Assembly: GCF_008868005.1 (NCBI RefSeq)
Contig: NZ_WAAO01000001.1
Span: forward strand, 992,001-1,056,000
DNA from: Microbacterium algeriense
GTDB lineage: Bacteria; Actinomycetota; Actinomycetes; Actinomycetales; Microbacteriaceae
Reading direction: 5' to 3'
DNA length: 64,000 nt
Each line of letters begins with the position of its first letter. Within the stretch, counting starts at the first letter, position 1. Shown piece by piece: positions 45,719 through 54,903 of this stretch. The notes below the pieces were generated by a model. It had not been told where the DNA came from and made no database searches. It worked only from the letters and a program-made list of their open reading frames with translations. The translations under genes and the position numbers were made by a program.

Positions 45719-47191
45719 ATGAACCCTTCGACGAACTCAGGGCCCCAGGGCACTGAGGCAGAAGAGACCGATGCCCTCACGATCGGCCGCCGCATCCGCC
45801 AGCTCCGGACGGCGAAGGGCATGACCCTCGATGACCTCGCCTCGGCGGTCGATCGCGCGCCGAGTCAGATGTCCATGATCGAGACGGGCAAGCGCGAGCC
45901 GAAGCTGACGCAGCTGCAGGCGATCGCCCGCGCTCTCGGTGTCACGATCGATGCTCTCCTGGAGGGGGAGCCGCTCGATGAGCGCAGCGCGGTCGAGATC
46001 GCGCTGGAGCGGGCGATGAAGGGCCAGACGTTCCAGGCGTTGGGCATCGAGCCGTTCCGCATCGCCAAGAGCATGCCGACGGAGGCGCTGAAGGCGCTGC
46101 TCGCCCTGCATGGGGAGATCGACCGGCTCAAGGACGAACGCGCCGCGACGCCGGAGGAGGCCCGTCGTGCCAACGTCGAGCTCCGGCACCTGATGCGGCG
46201 ACAGGACAACCACTTCGCCGACCTCGAGGCGAAGGCCGCCGAGATCCTCGCCGCCGTCGGTCATCCCGGGGGACCGCTGACCCAGCGCACCGCATCCGAG
46301 ATCGCGGCCTACCTCGGGTTCACCCTGCACTACGCCCCCGACCTGCCGCAGACCACCCGCAGCGTCGCCGACCTCGCCAACGGCCGGCTGTACCTGTCGA
46401 GCAGTGTGCCCGCGAAGGGCGATGCGCGCACGGCGGTGCTGCAGGCGCTGTCGAGTCGCATCCTGGGGCACTCCGAGCCCCGCAGCTACGCCGAGTTCCT
46501 GCGACAGCGCGTGGAGACGAACTACCTCACCGGTGCGCTCCTCATCCCGGAGGCGCATGTGGTGCCCGCGCTGAAAGACGCCAAGCAGCGCAGGGCGATC
46601 TCGATCGAAGACCTCCGTGACGCGTACTCGGTGTCGTACGAGACGGCCGCGCACCGGTTCACGAACCTCGCGACCCGTCACCTCGACATTCCCGTGCACT
46701 TCCTCAAGGTGCACGAGTCCGGGACCATCACGAAGGCGTATGAGAACGATGACGTGAACTTCCCGACCGACAGGCTCGGTGCCATCGAAGGGCAGATGTG
46801 CTGCCGCCGCTGGACCTCGCGGGTCGTGTTCGACGAGGACGACCGGTTCAACCCGTACTACCAGTACACCGACACCGGCAACGGCACGTACTGGTGCACC
46901 GCCCGCGTGGAGGCGTCGAGCGAGGGGCTGCACTCCGTGAGCGTGGGTGTGCGCTTCGACGACACGAAGTGGTTCGTGGGGCGCGACACTTCGCACCGCG
47001 GGGTCTCGAAGCACTCGGTCGAGGTGTGCTGCCGCCGGGCTCCGGCCGACCTGGAGGAGCGCTGGCGCGAGAACTCCTGGCCCAACGTGAAGACCCCGCG
47101 CACGTTGCTCGCGACTCTGCCCACCGGGGCCTTCCCCGGCGTGGACACCACCGACGTGTACGAGTTCCTCGACGCGCACGCGCCCCGCTGA
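45719..47191 (+). CDS. ramB: RamB-type XRE regulator of acetate/short-chain fatty acid metabolism
   Basis: 490 residues. XRE HTH at about 22-78 ([40 protein letters not shown]). The middle has the IrrE/DUF955-like region ([40 protein letters not shown]) and the C-terminus the Cys-rich ScfR-type domain ([35 protein letters not shown]). Corynebacterium RamB represses aceA, aceB and its own gene. The first 12 codons ([12 protein letters not shown]) are formed by a copy of the CCCTTCGAC..CTCAGGG repeat, so the natural N-terminus has been extended or replaced by repeat DNA. Confidence 0.9.
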   Translation: MNPSTNSGPQGTEAEETDALTIGRRIRQLRTAKGMTLDDLASAVDRAPSQMSMIETGKREPKLTQLQAIARALGVTIDALLEGEPLDERSAVEIALERAMKGQTFQALGIEPFRIAKSMPTEALKALLALHGEIDRLKDERAATPEEARRANVELRHLMRRQDNHFADLEAKAAEILAAVGHPGGPLTQRTASEIAAYLGFTLHYAPDLPQTTRSVADLANGRLYLSSSVPAKGDARTAVLQALSSRILGHSEPRSYAEFLRQRVETNYLTGALLIPEAHVVPALKDAKQRRAISIEDLRDAYSVSYETAAHRFTNLATRHLDIPVHFLKVHESGTITKAYENDDVNFPTDRLGAIEGQMCCRRWTSRVVFDEDDRFNPYYQYTDTGNGTYWCTARVEASSEGLHSVSVGVRFDDTKWFVGRDTSHRGVSKHSVEVCCRRAPADLEERWRENSWPNVKTPRTLLATLPTGAFPGVDTTDVYEFLDAHAPR

Positions 47192-47233
47192 CCCGGGATC
47201 CTGGTCCTTCCTGGCTCCGCCGCCGGGTCGGGG

Positions 47234-47262
47234 TTGAACCAACACTGAACGCATGTTAGGTT
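47234..47262 (+). promoter_or_regulatory. Promoter of the secreted hydrolase gene
   Basis: TTGAAC (47234-47239), 17 nt, TAGGTT (47257-47262). The leader to the ATG at 47316 is about 45 nt and contains GATGAGGAGACGCG as ribosome site. Confidence 0.65.
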
Positions 47263-47315
47263 TTCGCGTGTCGGAGCGCCGTGATCCGCGGCGCCGTTCT
47301 CGATGAGGAGACGCG

Positions 47316-48869
47316 ATGAAGCGATGGATGAGCACAGTGGCGACAGTCGGCCTGGTCGCCTCGGGGCTGGCGCTCGCCAGCCCGGCGAGCGCGGGCGGCG
47401 GACGACCCGGCGATGCGGAACTGGAGCGCTGGGCCCACGACACCTGGCGATCGCTGGTCGCCATGACCGACCAGGAGACCGGGCTCCCGGCCGACAACGT
47501 CACCGGCGACTTGCAGACCTCCAGTGCCTACACCTCGCCGACGAACATCGGCGGATACCTCTGGTCCACCGTGACCGCACGCGACCTCGGCATCATCGGC
47601 GCCGATGAGGCGCGCGACCGTATGTCGACGACGCTCGACACCCTCAACGACCTCGAGCGCAACGATGCGAGCGGCATGTACTACAACTGGTACTCGCCGA
47701 CGACGGGCGAGAAGCTGACGACCTGGCCCGATTCCGGTGATCCCGTGCATCCCTTCCTCAGCACGGTCGACAACGGCTGGCTCGCCGCCGCCCTGCGCAT
47801 CGTGCGCGAAGCCGAGCCCGCGCTCGCCGAGCAGGCGGACGCGCTCTACGACTCGATGGACTTCGCCTCGTTCTTCGACCCGGCGGGCGCCGCCGGGCTC
47901 CCCGCCGGAACGAACCGCGGCGGCTTCTGGGAGCAGGCGCCGCCGGACTGCAGTGTCGCTGCTCCGATGTACAACGGATCCGGAGCGACCGCGTACTACA
48001 CCTGCCACCATTACGACACGACCGTGAGTGAGAGCCGCATCGCGACCTATCTGGGCATCGCGAACGGTCAGATCCCGCCGACCGCGCTGTCCGGCACGCA
48101 CCGCACCATGCCTCCCGGCTGTGACTGGGCCTGGCAGGAGCAGCTCCCGTCGGGTGAATACCGCACGTATGACGGCTTCCAGGTGTGGGAGGGCGCGTAC
48201 AGCTACGACGGGATGTCGTTCGTCCCGAGTTGGGGCGGCAGCATGTTCGAGTCGCTGATGCCCGACCTTCTCGTTCCCGAGACCAAGTGGGGACCGAAGT
48301 CGTGGCGGCTGAACCACCCGATCACGGTCGCAGTGCAGAAGCGGCACGGCCTCGAGGAGGCAGGCTACGGGTACTGGGGCTTCTCCCCGGCGAGCAACCC
48401 GTTCGGCGGGTACGCGGAGTACGGCGTCGACATCGCCGGCATGCGGTCCGACGGTTACACCTCCGATGCGGAGAAGACCGACGTGGACATCGACCGGCCG
48501 GGGTGCGCCGAGGGCACGAACCCCGATCCCGTGTTCGGAGACGGCGTGGTGACCCCGCACGCGGCGTTCCTCGCCTTGCCGTATGACCGCAAGGGGGCGC
48601 TGAGCAACCTCGAAGGCATCGAGAACGACCTCGGCGCCTACGGGCCGGGCGGGTTCTACGACGCCGTCGCCGTGCGCAGCGGCACGATCGCGGAGCGCTA
48701 TCTCTCCCTCGACCAGTCGATGATCATGGCCGCGATCGGCAACGAACTCACGAAGGATAAGCTCAAGGACTACTTCGTGGATCGAGAGATGGAGCAGCGC
48801 CTCCGGCCCGCGATGCGGCAGCAGGAGTTCAGTTCGTCGTGGGGCGCCGGGGGTGATAACAAGGGGTGA
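47316..48869 (+). CDS. Secreted glucoamylase-family (PF10091-like) glycoside hydrolase
   Basis: 517 residues. Signal peptide MKRWMSTVATVGLVASGLAL ending in ASPASAGG (cleavage after ASA near 27), no lipobox, so it is released. The (alpha/alpha)6-barrel family pattern is seen in TSPTNIGGYLWSTVTARDLG, STVDNGWLAAALRIVREAEP, VPSWGGSMFESLMPDLLVPE, YGYWGFSPASNPFGGYAEYG and VTPHAAFLALPYDRKGALSN. The family includes GH144 endo-beta-1,2-glucanases and cyclic glucan enzymes, so beta-1,2-glucan or a related glucan is a reasonable substrate, but this is inference. Followed within 35 nt by a TetR gene. Confidence 0.82.
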   Translation: MKRWMSTVATVGLVASGLALASPASAGGGRPGDAELERWAHDTWRSLVAMTDQETGLPADNVTGDLQTSSAYTSPTNIGGYLWSTVTARDLGIIGADEARDRMSTTLDTLNDLERNDASGMYYNWYSPTTGEKLTTWPDSGDPVHPFLSTVDNGWLAAALRIVREAEPALAEQADALYDSMDFASFFDPAGAAGLPAGTNRGGFWEQAPPDCSVAAPMYNGSGATAYYTCHHYDTTVSESRIATYLGIANGQIPPTALSGTHRTMPPGCDWAWQEQLPSGEYRTYDGFQVWEGAYSYDGMSFVPSWGGSMFESLMPDLLVPETKWGPKSWRLNHPITVAVQKRHGLEEAGYGYWGFSPASNPFGGYAEYGVDIAGMRSDGYTSDAEKTDVDIDRPGCAEGTNPDPVFGDGVVTPHAAFLALPYDRKGALSNLEGIENDLGAYGPGGFYDAVAVRSGTIAERYLSLDQSMIMAAIGNELTKDKLKDYFVDREMEQRLRPAMRQQEFSSSWGAGGDNKG

Positions 48870-48904
48870 GCTCCCGCGCTGCGCGCCGAACGACAGGAGC
48901 AGCA

Positions 48905-49531
48905 GTGGGCACGGATGATCGGCCGAGCGGGGGCCGCGGGTCCCGGGGTCCCTACGTCACGGGTCAGGCCCGACGGCAGGCGATCGTCGACGAGGCGCTG
49001 GCGGTGTTCTCGCGGACGGGCTTCCACGGCGGATCGCTGCGCGAGATCGCGAAGCGCGTCGGCGTGACGCCCGCGGGACTCCTGCACCACTTCGCCGACA
49101 AGGAGGAGCTGTTCGCCGAGGTGCTGCGTCAGCGCGATGAGGCGGTGCGCGCGGCCGCGGGCGATCCCGCCGAGCACACCCTGATCGAGCAGGCCAAGCG
49201 GGTGGTGGCGCACAACCAGACCTCGCGCGGGTTGACCTCGCTGTACGCGATCGTCTCCGCCGAGGCGACGGACCCGGAGCATCCGTCGCACGCCGACTTC
49301 GCCGCGCGCTACCGGGTCAGGGCGGACGAGGCGGCCGAGATCCTCCGCCGCGGCCAGGAAGCCGGAGAGGTGCGGGCAGACATCGCCCCGGAGCATGCCG
49401 CGCGGCTGATCAGCGCCGTCATGGACGGCATCCAGCTGCAGTGGCTCCTGGACGAGTCCGTCGACATGGTCCCTCTCTTCGAGGAGTTCGTCACCCGCTA
49501 TCTCGACCCCGCTGCCCCTCCCCGGCCCTGA
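48905..49531 (+). CDS. TetR/AcrR-family transcriptional regulator
   Basis: 208 residues from GTG 48905, chosen because AGGAG stands 7 nt upstream; GTG 48866 overlaps the hydrolase stop and is the alternative. HTH: RRQAIVDEALAVFSRTGFHG, GSLREIAKRVGVTPAGLLHH FADKEELF(A) at about 25-70. The C-terminal ligand domain has LISAVMDGIQLQWLLDESVD. Probably cotranscribed with the hydrolase; TetR proteins in such positions often sense a sugar or oligosaccharide cue, which is inference. Confidence 0.92.
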   Translation: MGTDDRPSGGRGSRGPYVTGQARRQAIVDEALAVFSRTGFHGGSLREIAKRVGVTPAGLLHHFADKEELFAEVLRQRDEAVRAAAGDPAEHTLIEQAKRVVAHNQTSRGLTSLYAIVSAEATDPEHPSHADFAARYRVRADEAAEILRRGQEAGEVRADIAPEHAARLISAVMDGIQLQWLLDESVDMVPLFEEFVTRYLDPAAPPRP

Positions 49532-49581
49532 GGGCGCCGCCCCGGGTTTCTCCCCGGGCCGTCCAGTGCACGACTTCCTGC

Positions 49582-49621
49582 CGAGTGCACGGCTTCTCCG
49601 CGTCGATTGGCCGTGCACTCG
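49582..49621 (+). terminator. Terminator after the TetR gene
   Basis: CGAGTGCACGGC (49582-49593) and GCCGTGCACTCG (49610-49621), a perfect 12-bp stem with a 16-nt loop. A third CGTGCACTCG lies at 49631-49640 and a fourth GTGCACGACTTC at 49566. Confidence 0.7.
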
Positions 49622-49647
49622 TCGAATTCACGTGCACTCGACGCGGA

Positions 49648-49696
<49 letters not shown>

Positions 49697-49704
49697 CGCG
49701 GTCG

Positions 49705-49747
49705 TCAAAAGTTAGTTTGATCTTGCTTAGTCAAGATTGACTATGTT
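49705..49747 (+). promoter_or_regulatory. Promoter with double operator, transporter-rcaED unit
   Basis: TCAAAAGTT at 49705-49713 and the palindrome TAGTCAA-GA-TTGACTA at 49728-49743. TTGATC (49717-49722) and TATGTT (49742-49747) give a -35/-10 pair with 19-nt spacing; the palindrome fills the spacer. The same two elements with nearly the same distance occur before rcaB. Confidence 0.75.
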
Positions 49748-49792
49748 ACTTTCGTCGAGCCATCAATGACGAACGGCCGAGAAGGGACCCTC

Positions 49793-50896
49793 ATGGCTAC
49801 TTCCTCTGCGGAAACCCGATTCCGCATCACTGCCACCCTGACGTGCGTTCTCGCCGCCACGCTGACGCTCGGAGCATGCTCTGCGCAGACGCCAGGCGGC
49901 GATACCGCCCCCACGAGTGCGAACGACAGCGACGCCTGCAAGCGGAATCAGGATGCCGGCACCATCACCTACATCTCCGGTTACGGCTACTCCGCCAGCG
50001 CCGGTCAGCTCGATGTGTTCCTCGCCGAGGAGCTGGGCTACTTCGACGATCTGTGCCTCGACGTCGAGATCAACGCCTCCGGGGCGAACGGGCAGCAGCT
50101 CGTGGCTTCGGGTCAGGCGCAGTTCACCGCGCTCGGCTCCGCGTCCGATGTGATGCTGGCGGCCGCCAACAGCAAGAACCTCACGGCGGTCGCCACCTAC
50201 GGCACCACCCCGCCGTTCTCCATCTTCGGCAACGAGAAGCTCGAGAGCCTCAAGGACCTCGAAGGCGGATCGCTCGGGTACTTCATCAACCTGACCCCGA
50301 TCGCCTCGGCCATGCTCGATGAAGCCGGGGTCGACGTCTCGAAGGTCGAGATGGTGAAGATGACCAACTACGACCCGACCGTCGTGGTGCGCGAGCAGGT
50401 CGACGCGATCGTCGGCTACGCCTCGAACCAGCCCCAGTCGCTCAAGGCGCAGGGTCTGCCCTTCAGCGAGTTCCTCCCCTCCGACCTCGGCGTCGAGGGA
50501 ACGTACAACGTGATGGAGGTCAACTCGCGGTTCCTCGATGAGCACCGCGAGGTCGCCGCCGACTTCATGCGCGCGAGCCTCAAGGCGCTCCAGTACTGCC
50601 TCGACGAGTCGGACGCCTGCATCGACAAGCTCGCGAAGCTGGCTGAGGACAGCGGGCAGGGAGCCGCGTTCCCGCGCGAGCAGCTCGCCCGCACGTGGGA
50701 GGTGGAGTCCGCCTGGGTGCGCGAGAGCGCCGGCGGCAACCCGGGTGTGCAGAACGAGTCCATGTGGGAACCCGAGTACGCCCTCGTGAAGGAGTACGGC
50801 GACGTCAAGGAGCTCCCCGCGATCGCCGACATGATGGACGCCGACCTGGTCGCCGACCTCTACGACGGCGAGACCCTGATCTGGCAGGAGAAGTGA
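49793..50896 (+). CDS. ABC transporter substrate-binding lipoprotein, probable riboflavin/flavin uptake
   Basis: 367 residues from ATG 49793 (GAGAAGGG 8 nt upstream). Signal peptide with lipobox LTLGAC-S. SsuA/NMT1/ThiY-like fold: DAGTITYISGYGYSASAGQL, FLAEELGYFDDLCLDVEINA, SGQAQFTALGSASDVMLAAA and VVREQVDAIVGYASNQPQSL. Two extra Cys (CLDESDAC) may form a disulfide. The family takes up nitrate, taurine, thiamine precursors and, in the RibXY systems, riboflavin. Being first in an operon with RcaE and RcaD points to riboflavin or a riboflavin breakdown product as ligand. Confidence 0.88.
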   Translation: MATSSAETRFRITATLTCVLAATLTLGACSAQTPGGDTAPTSANDSDACKRNQDAGTITYISGYGYSASAGQLDVFLAEELGYFDDLCLDVEINASGANGQQLVASGQAQFTALGSASDVMLAAANSKNLTAVATYGTTPPFSIFGNEKLESLKDLEGGSLGYFINLTPIASAMLDEAGVDVSKVEMVKMTNYDPTVVVREQVDAIVGYASNQPQSLKAQGLPFSEFLPSDLGVEGTYNVMEVNSRFLDEHREVAADFMRASLKALQYCLDESDACIDKLAKLAEDSGQGAAFPREQLARTWEVESAWVRESAGGNPGVQNESMWEPEYALVKEYGDVKELPAIADMMDADLVADLYDGETLIWQEK

Positions 50897-51693
50897 TGAC
50901 GGTCGCACACGGCGCTGGCGTCGAGGTCAGGAACGTCTCGAAGTCCTTCGGAGTCGACGGCGCGAAGGTCACGGTGCTCGACGACGTGAGTCTCACGATC
51001 GGCATGGGTGAGTTCGTGTCGGTGATCGGGCCCAGCGGTTGCGGCAAGTCCACGCTGCTCAAGGTGGTCGCCGGGCTCCTCGACGCCGACTCCGGCAGCG
51101 TCACGATCGACGGCGAGAGCGTCAGGGCGGCTTCGCGCGACAAGAAGATCGGACTCGTGCCGCAGTCGCCGGCGCTGCTGCCGTGGAAGACGGTGCGCGA
51201 GAACGTCGAGCTCCCCGTGCGGATCAACCGCGGGGCCAACGGCGACCGTGCGCTCCGCGACCCGGCCGAGCTGCTGTCGACCTTCGGCCTCGGCCATGCG
51301 CTGAAGAAGTACCCTGGGCAGCTCTCCGGCGGCATGCAGCAGCGCGCCGCGATCGCCAGGGCGTTCGTGTTCGACCCGGCGATCATGCTGATGGACGAGC
51401 CGTTCTCCGCCCTCGACGAGATGAACCGCGACCTCCAGCGCATCGCTCTGCTGGACTTCTGGCAGTCGAACCGCAAGGCCGTGATGTTCGTCACGCACTC
51501 GGTGCCGGAGGCGATCATGCTCTCCGACCGCATCGTGGTCATGGCCGCGCACCCCGGACGCATCGCCCAGGTGATCGACGTGAACCTGCCGCGACCGCGC
51601 ACCGAGGAGGCCTACGCGACGGACGAGTTCCGCGAACTGGAAGCAGTCGTGCGCGGTGCGCTGCGCGCGCAGACGGAGAAGGCCCATGTCTGA
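50896..51693 (+). CDS. ABC transporter ATP-binding protein of the riboflavin locus
   Basis: 265 residues. Walker A GPSGCGKSTL near residue 47, Q-loop VPQSPALLPWKTVRENVELP, signature LSGGMQQRAAIARAF, Walker B IMLMDEPFSALDEM, His switch VTHSVPEAIMLSDR. Closest in style to SsuB/TauB ATPases. The ATG overlaps the upstream TGA by one base, and the end overlaps the permease start by 8 nt. Confidence 0.93.
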   Translation: MTVAHGAGVEVRNVSKSFGVDGAKVTVLDDVSLTIGMGEFVSVIGPSGCGKSTLLKVVAGLLDADSGSVTIDGESVRAASRDKKIGLVPQSPALLPWKTVRENVELPVRINRGANGDRALRDPAELLSTFGLGHALKKYPGQLSGGMQQRAAIARAFVFDPAIMLMDEPFSALDEMNRDLQRIALLDFWQSNRKAVMFVTHSVPEAIMLSDRIVVMAAHPGRIAQVIDVNLPRPRTEEAYATDEFRELEAVVRGALRAQTEKAHV

Positions 51694-52534
51694 GCTGACG
51701 ATGAGAGACACCACCGCGACGATCGCGACCGCCCGCCTGAAGGCCCAGCCGCGTCGGGGCATGCCCGCCTGGCTGCGCTGGGGATCATGGGGACCCACCC
51801 TGATCACGTTCGTGATCGCCGCGCTGCTCTGGCAGATCGTGGCCTGGACCAACCCGTACGTGCTCCCGACGCTGGAGGCGATCGGCACCAGCCTCGTCGA
51901 CGACGCCGGCATGTACTGGTCGAACTTCCTCGTGACGCTGCTCGAGGTCGTGGTCGGCGCCTCCGCCGGCATCCTCGCCGGGTTCCTCCTTGCTGTGGTG
52001 ATGGCGGAGTTCCAGATCATCGAGCGGGCGGTCATGCCGCTCGTGATCATCGTGATGGTGACCCCCATCGTCGCGATCGCCCCCGCGCTGGTCGTGGCGT
52101 TCGGCTTCGGCATGGTGCCGAAGTTCATCGTGACCGGCCTCGTGGTGTTCTTCCCGATGCTCGTGAACTCCCTCGCAGGGCTCCGCGACGTCGACCAGAA
52201 GGCCATGGACGTGTTCAAGACGCTGCATGCCTCGCGGTGGGAGATCTTCCGCGAACTGCGCTTCCCCGGCAGCATGCCGTACGTGTTCGCCGGCCTCCGC
52301 ATCGCCCTACCGCTCGCCGTGGTCGGCGCCGCTGTCGCCGAGTTCGTCGCGGCGGGACAGCAGGCCGGTCTCGGCTCGCTCGTCACCACGTCGGCCGCAC
52401 AGGCGAACCTCCCCGTCACCTGGGCCAGCATCGCCCTGCTGTGCCTGCTCGGTGTGCTCCTCATCATCGTCCTCGCCCTGGTGCGCAAGCGCGTGCTCTG
52501 GTGGAGCGACGGCGAGGTCACGGCCAAGGGCTGA
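51686..52534 (+). CDS. ABC transporter permease of the riboflavin locus
   Basis: 282 residues with six transmembrane helices. The EAA loop that contacts the ATPase is AGLRDVDQKAMDVFKTLHAS followed by RWEIFRELRFPGSMPYVFAG, normal for SsuC/ThiX-type permeases. It probably forms a homodimer with the preceding ATPase. There are 110 nt to rcaE, with no clear promoter. Confidence 0.93.
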   Translation: MSELTMRDTTATIATARLKAQPRRGMPAWLRWGSWGPTLITFVIAALLWQIVAWTNPYVLPTLEAIGTSLVDDAGMYWSNFLVTLLEVVVGASAGILAGFLLAVVMAEFQIIERAVMPLVIIVMVTPIVAIAPALVVAFGFGMVPKFIVTGLVVFFPMLVNSLAGLRDVDQKAMDVFKTLHASRWEIFRELRFPGSMPYVFAGLRIALPLAVVGAAVAEFVAAGQQAGLGSLVTTSAAQANLPVTWASIALLCLLGVLLIIVLALVRKRVLWWSDGEVTAKG

Positions 52535-52644
52535 CGCGGCATCCGCCTCCCGGGACGGGATCCCCCACCCGTCCCGGGTTCCTCCGGCGTGCCCGGAGAT
52601 CAGTCCAGATCCACCAGAACCACCCACAAGGAAGGCACCCGCAC

Positions 52645-54024
52645 ATGACCGATCAGAACACCGTCAAATCGCTGCGTCTCGGCCTCTTCGAGAACGCGCA
52701 GGCGAACGACTCCGGCACCGCGACCTGGCGGCACCCCGACAACGGGCGCTACCTGTTCGACAAGCTCGAGTACTGGCGCGACACCGCGCGCATGGTCGAG
52801 GACGCCGGGTTCGACTTCCTTTTCCTCGCGGATGCCTGGGGGTGGGCCGACGTCGCGGGTGAACGCCCCGACATCTGCTCCGTCGAGGGCCTCGATCTGC
52901 CCCGGCTCGACCCGGCGATCATCCTCGCCGCCCTCATCCCCGAGACGACGCGGTTGGGGCTCGTGGCCACCGGCTCGACCCTCCTCGAGCCGCCGTACTC
53001 CTTCGCCCGCCGCATGGCGACGCTCGACATCCTCTCGGGCGGGCGCATCGGCTGGAACGTGGTCACCACCGGCACGGCCGACACCGCCGTGCAGGGCTTC
53101 GGTGTGCCGATGGTCGGCCACGACGAGCGCTACCTCATGGCCGACGACTTCATGCAGGTCGTCTACAAGCTGTGGGAGCAGGCGTGGGACGAGGGCGCCC
53201 TGGAGCGCGACAAGTCCGGTCGCTTCGCCGACCCGTCCAAGGTGCACCGCATCGCCCACGACGGTCCCTACTTCCGCTCGCACGGGTACGGCAACACCTC
53301 GCGCTCGCCGCAGGGGACACCTGTGCTGTTCCAGGCCGGGGCATCTCCCGCCGGTCGTGAGTTCGGCGGCAAGCACGGCGAGGCGATCTTCGTCGGCAGC
53401 GGTTCGGTCGAACAGCTCCGTGCGCACTCGACCGCGATCCGCGAGGAGGCCGTCAAGAACGGTCGCGGGGCCGACGAGGTCAAGATCATGTCGGCGTTCG
53501 CCGCGATCGTCGGCAGTACGGAGGAGGAGGCCCGCCGCAAGTACGCCGAGGTCGCCGACGCGCAGAACCCCGACGTCACGGTCGCCTCGTACGCGTGGTT
53601 CACCGGCCTCGACCTCTCGGCGTATGCGCCGAGCACGCCGATGTCCGAGCTGAGCACCGAGCTCTCCCAGACGCAGGTCGCGCGCTTCGCCGACAAGACC
53701 GTCGGCGACGTGCTCGGCGACTGGCACGCGCACGGTGTCGGAGCCCGTCCGATCGTCGGCACCCCGGAGCAGGTCGCGGACCGGATGATCGAGCTCGCCG
53801 ACGGCGCCGACCTCGACGGGTTCCTGTTCGCCCCCGTCATCCCGCCGGCATCGACCGTCGACTTCATCGAGCACGTGCTGCCGATCCTCAAGGAGCGCGG
53901 CGCGATCGACGAGCCTTCGTCGGAGCCGCAGTCCCTGCGCGAGCGTCTGATCGGCACGCCGACGCCGGCGCTCGCCGATTCGCACACCGGATCGCAGTAC
54001 CGGCGGACGATGTCACGTGTCTGA
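52645..54024 (+). CDS. rcaE: Riboflavin hydrolase/lyase RcaE (flavin-dependent, NtaA/SnaA/DszA group)
   Basis: 459 residues of the bacterial luciferase-like LLM superfamily. Landmarks: KLEYWRDTARMVEDAGFDFL FLAD, LVATGSTLLEPPYSFARRMA, TLDILSGGRIGWNVVTTGTA, SPQGTPVLFQAGASPAGREF and VGTPEQVADRMIELADGADL DGFLFAP. In Microbacterium maritypicum the rca cluster enzyme RcaE uses reduced flavin and O2 to cleave riboflavin to lumichrome and ribose. The call rests on the family plus the exact set of neighbours: ribokinase, flavin reductase and stand-alone riboflavin kinase. GGAAGGCACCCGCAC precedes the ATG. A sulfonate/NTA monooxygenase is the alternative, less likely by context. Confidence 0.82.
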   Translation: MTDQNTVKSLRLGLFENAQANDSGTATWRHPDNGRYLFDKLEYWRDTARMVEDAGFDFLFLADAWGWADVAGERPDICSVEGLDLPRLDPAIILAALIPETTRLGLVATGSTLLEPPYSFARRMATLDILSGGRIGWNVVTTGTADTAVQGFGVPMVGHDERYLMADDFMQVVYKLWEQAWDEGALERDKSGRFADPSKVHRIAHDGPYFRSHGYGNTSRSPQGTPVLFQAGASPAGREFGGKHGEAIFVGSGSVEQLRAHSTAIREEAVKNGRGADEVKIMSAFAAIVGSTEEEARRKYAEVADAQNPDVTVASYAWFTGLDLSAYAPSTPMSELSTELSQTQVARFADKTVGDVLGDWHAHGVGARPIVGTPEQVADRMIELADGADLDGFLFAPVIPPASTVDFIEHVLPILKERGAIDEPSSEPQSLRERLIGTPTPALADSHTGSQYRRTMSRV

Positions 54025-54901
54025 CACCCTCGCCGGTGTCGCCGTCGTGGGGAGCGCGAACCTCGATCTCGTGGTCGAGGTTTCGCGCCCCCCGCTCGTC
54101 GGCGAGACGCTCCTGGGTCGTGCCGGCGGCCGCTTCTCCGGAGGCAAGGGCCTGAACCAAGCCGTCGCCTCCGCCCGCAGCGGGGCTCCCACCCGGTTCT
54201 GCGGGGTCGTCGGGACGGACGAGGCCGGCGACGTGCTGCAGCAGACCCTGGCGGATGCCGGAGTGGAGGCGGCCGTGCGCCGCAGCGCCGCTGCTCCGAC
54301 CGGGGCCGCGCACGTGCTGGCCTTCGACGACGGTGACAACAGCATCATCGTCGCGGCCGGCGCGAACGCGGAGCTCGACGCCGACGATGCGGTGGCCGGG
54401 GTCGCCGGTGCTGCGGTCGTGCTCGCGCAGTTGGAGGTGCCCGTCGAGAGCGTGGCGGCGGCACTGCGGGCTGGCCGGGCAGAGGGCGCGCTGACGATCC
54501 TGAACGCGGCCCCCGCGCACGACGCGACGATCGAGTTGCTCGGCGACGTCGACGTGCTGGTGGTGAACGAGACCGAGTGCGCCGAACTCGGCGGCATCGA
54601 GCGGCTGCACGCCGCCGGTGCGCAGACGGTCGTTCTCACCCAGGGCGCCGGGGGAGTGACACTGCACCGCGCCGGAGACGACCCTCTGCACGTCGACGCG
54701 TTCCGGATCGATCCGGTGGACACGACCGGCGCCGGTGATGCGTTCTGCGGGGCACTGGCCGCCGCGCTCGCTCAGGGGGCTGTCATCGAAGCAGCGTTGA
54801 TCCGCGCCTGCGCGGCTGGTGCCGTCGTCGCCCAGCACCGCGGCGCGACGACGGCTGCGCTCTCGCCCGCGTCGATCGCGGCGCTCCTCGGCTCTCGCTG
54901 A
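54017..54901 (+). CDS. rcaD: Ribokinase RcaD (PfkB family)
   Basis: 294 residues. VAVVGSANLDLVVEVSRPPL with the ribose-binding N-D-L, GGRFSGGKGLNQAVASARSG (di-Gly and GKG.NQA ribokinase motif), TILNAAPAH, VNETECAELGG and the anion hole/base DTTGAGDAFCGALAAALAQG with catalytic Asp. It phosphorylates ribose at O5. In the rca pathway it captures the ribose released by RcaE. GTG 54017 overlaps rcaE by 8 nt, so translation is coupled. Confidence 0.88.
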   Translation: MSDTLAGVAVVGSANLDLVVEVSRPPLVGETLLGRAGGRFSGGKGLNQAVASARSGAPTRFCGVVGTDEAGDVLQQTLADAGVEAAVRRSAAAPTGAAHVLAFDDGDNSIIVAAGANAELDADDAVAGVAGAAVVLAQLEVPVESVAAALRAGRAEGALTILNAAPAHDATIELLGDVDVLVVNETECAELGGIERLHAAGAQTVVLTQGAGGVTLHRAGDDPLHVDAFRIDPVDTTGAGDAFCGALAAALAQGAVIEAALIRACAAGAVVAQHRGATTAALSPASIAALLGSR

Positions 54902-54903
54902 CG

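Noticed and set aside
52645..54024. Alkanesulfonate or nitrilotriacetate monooxygenase system
   Set aside because: The SsuABC-like transporter would fit, but ribokinase and riboflavin kinase neighbours are not part of those systems and match the rca cluster.
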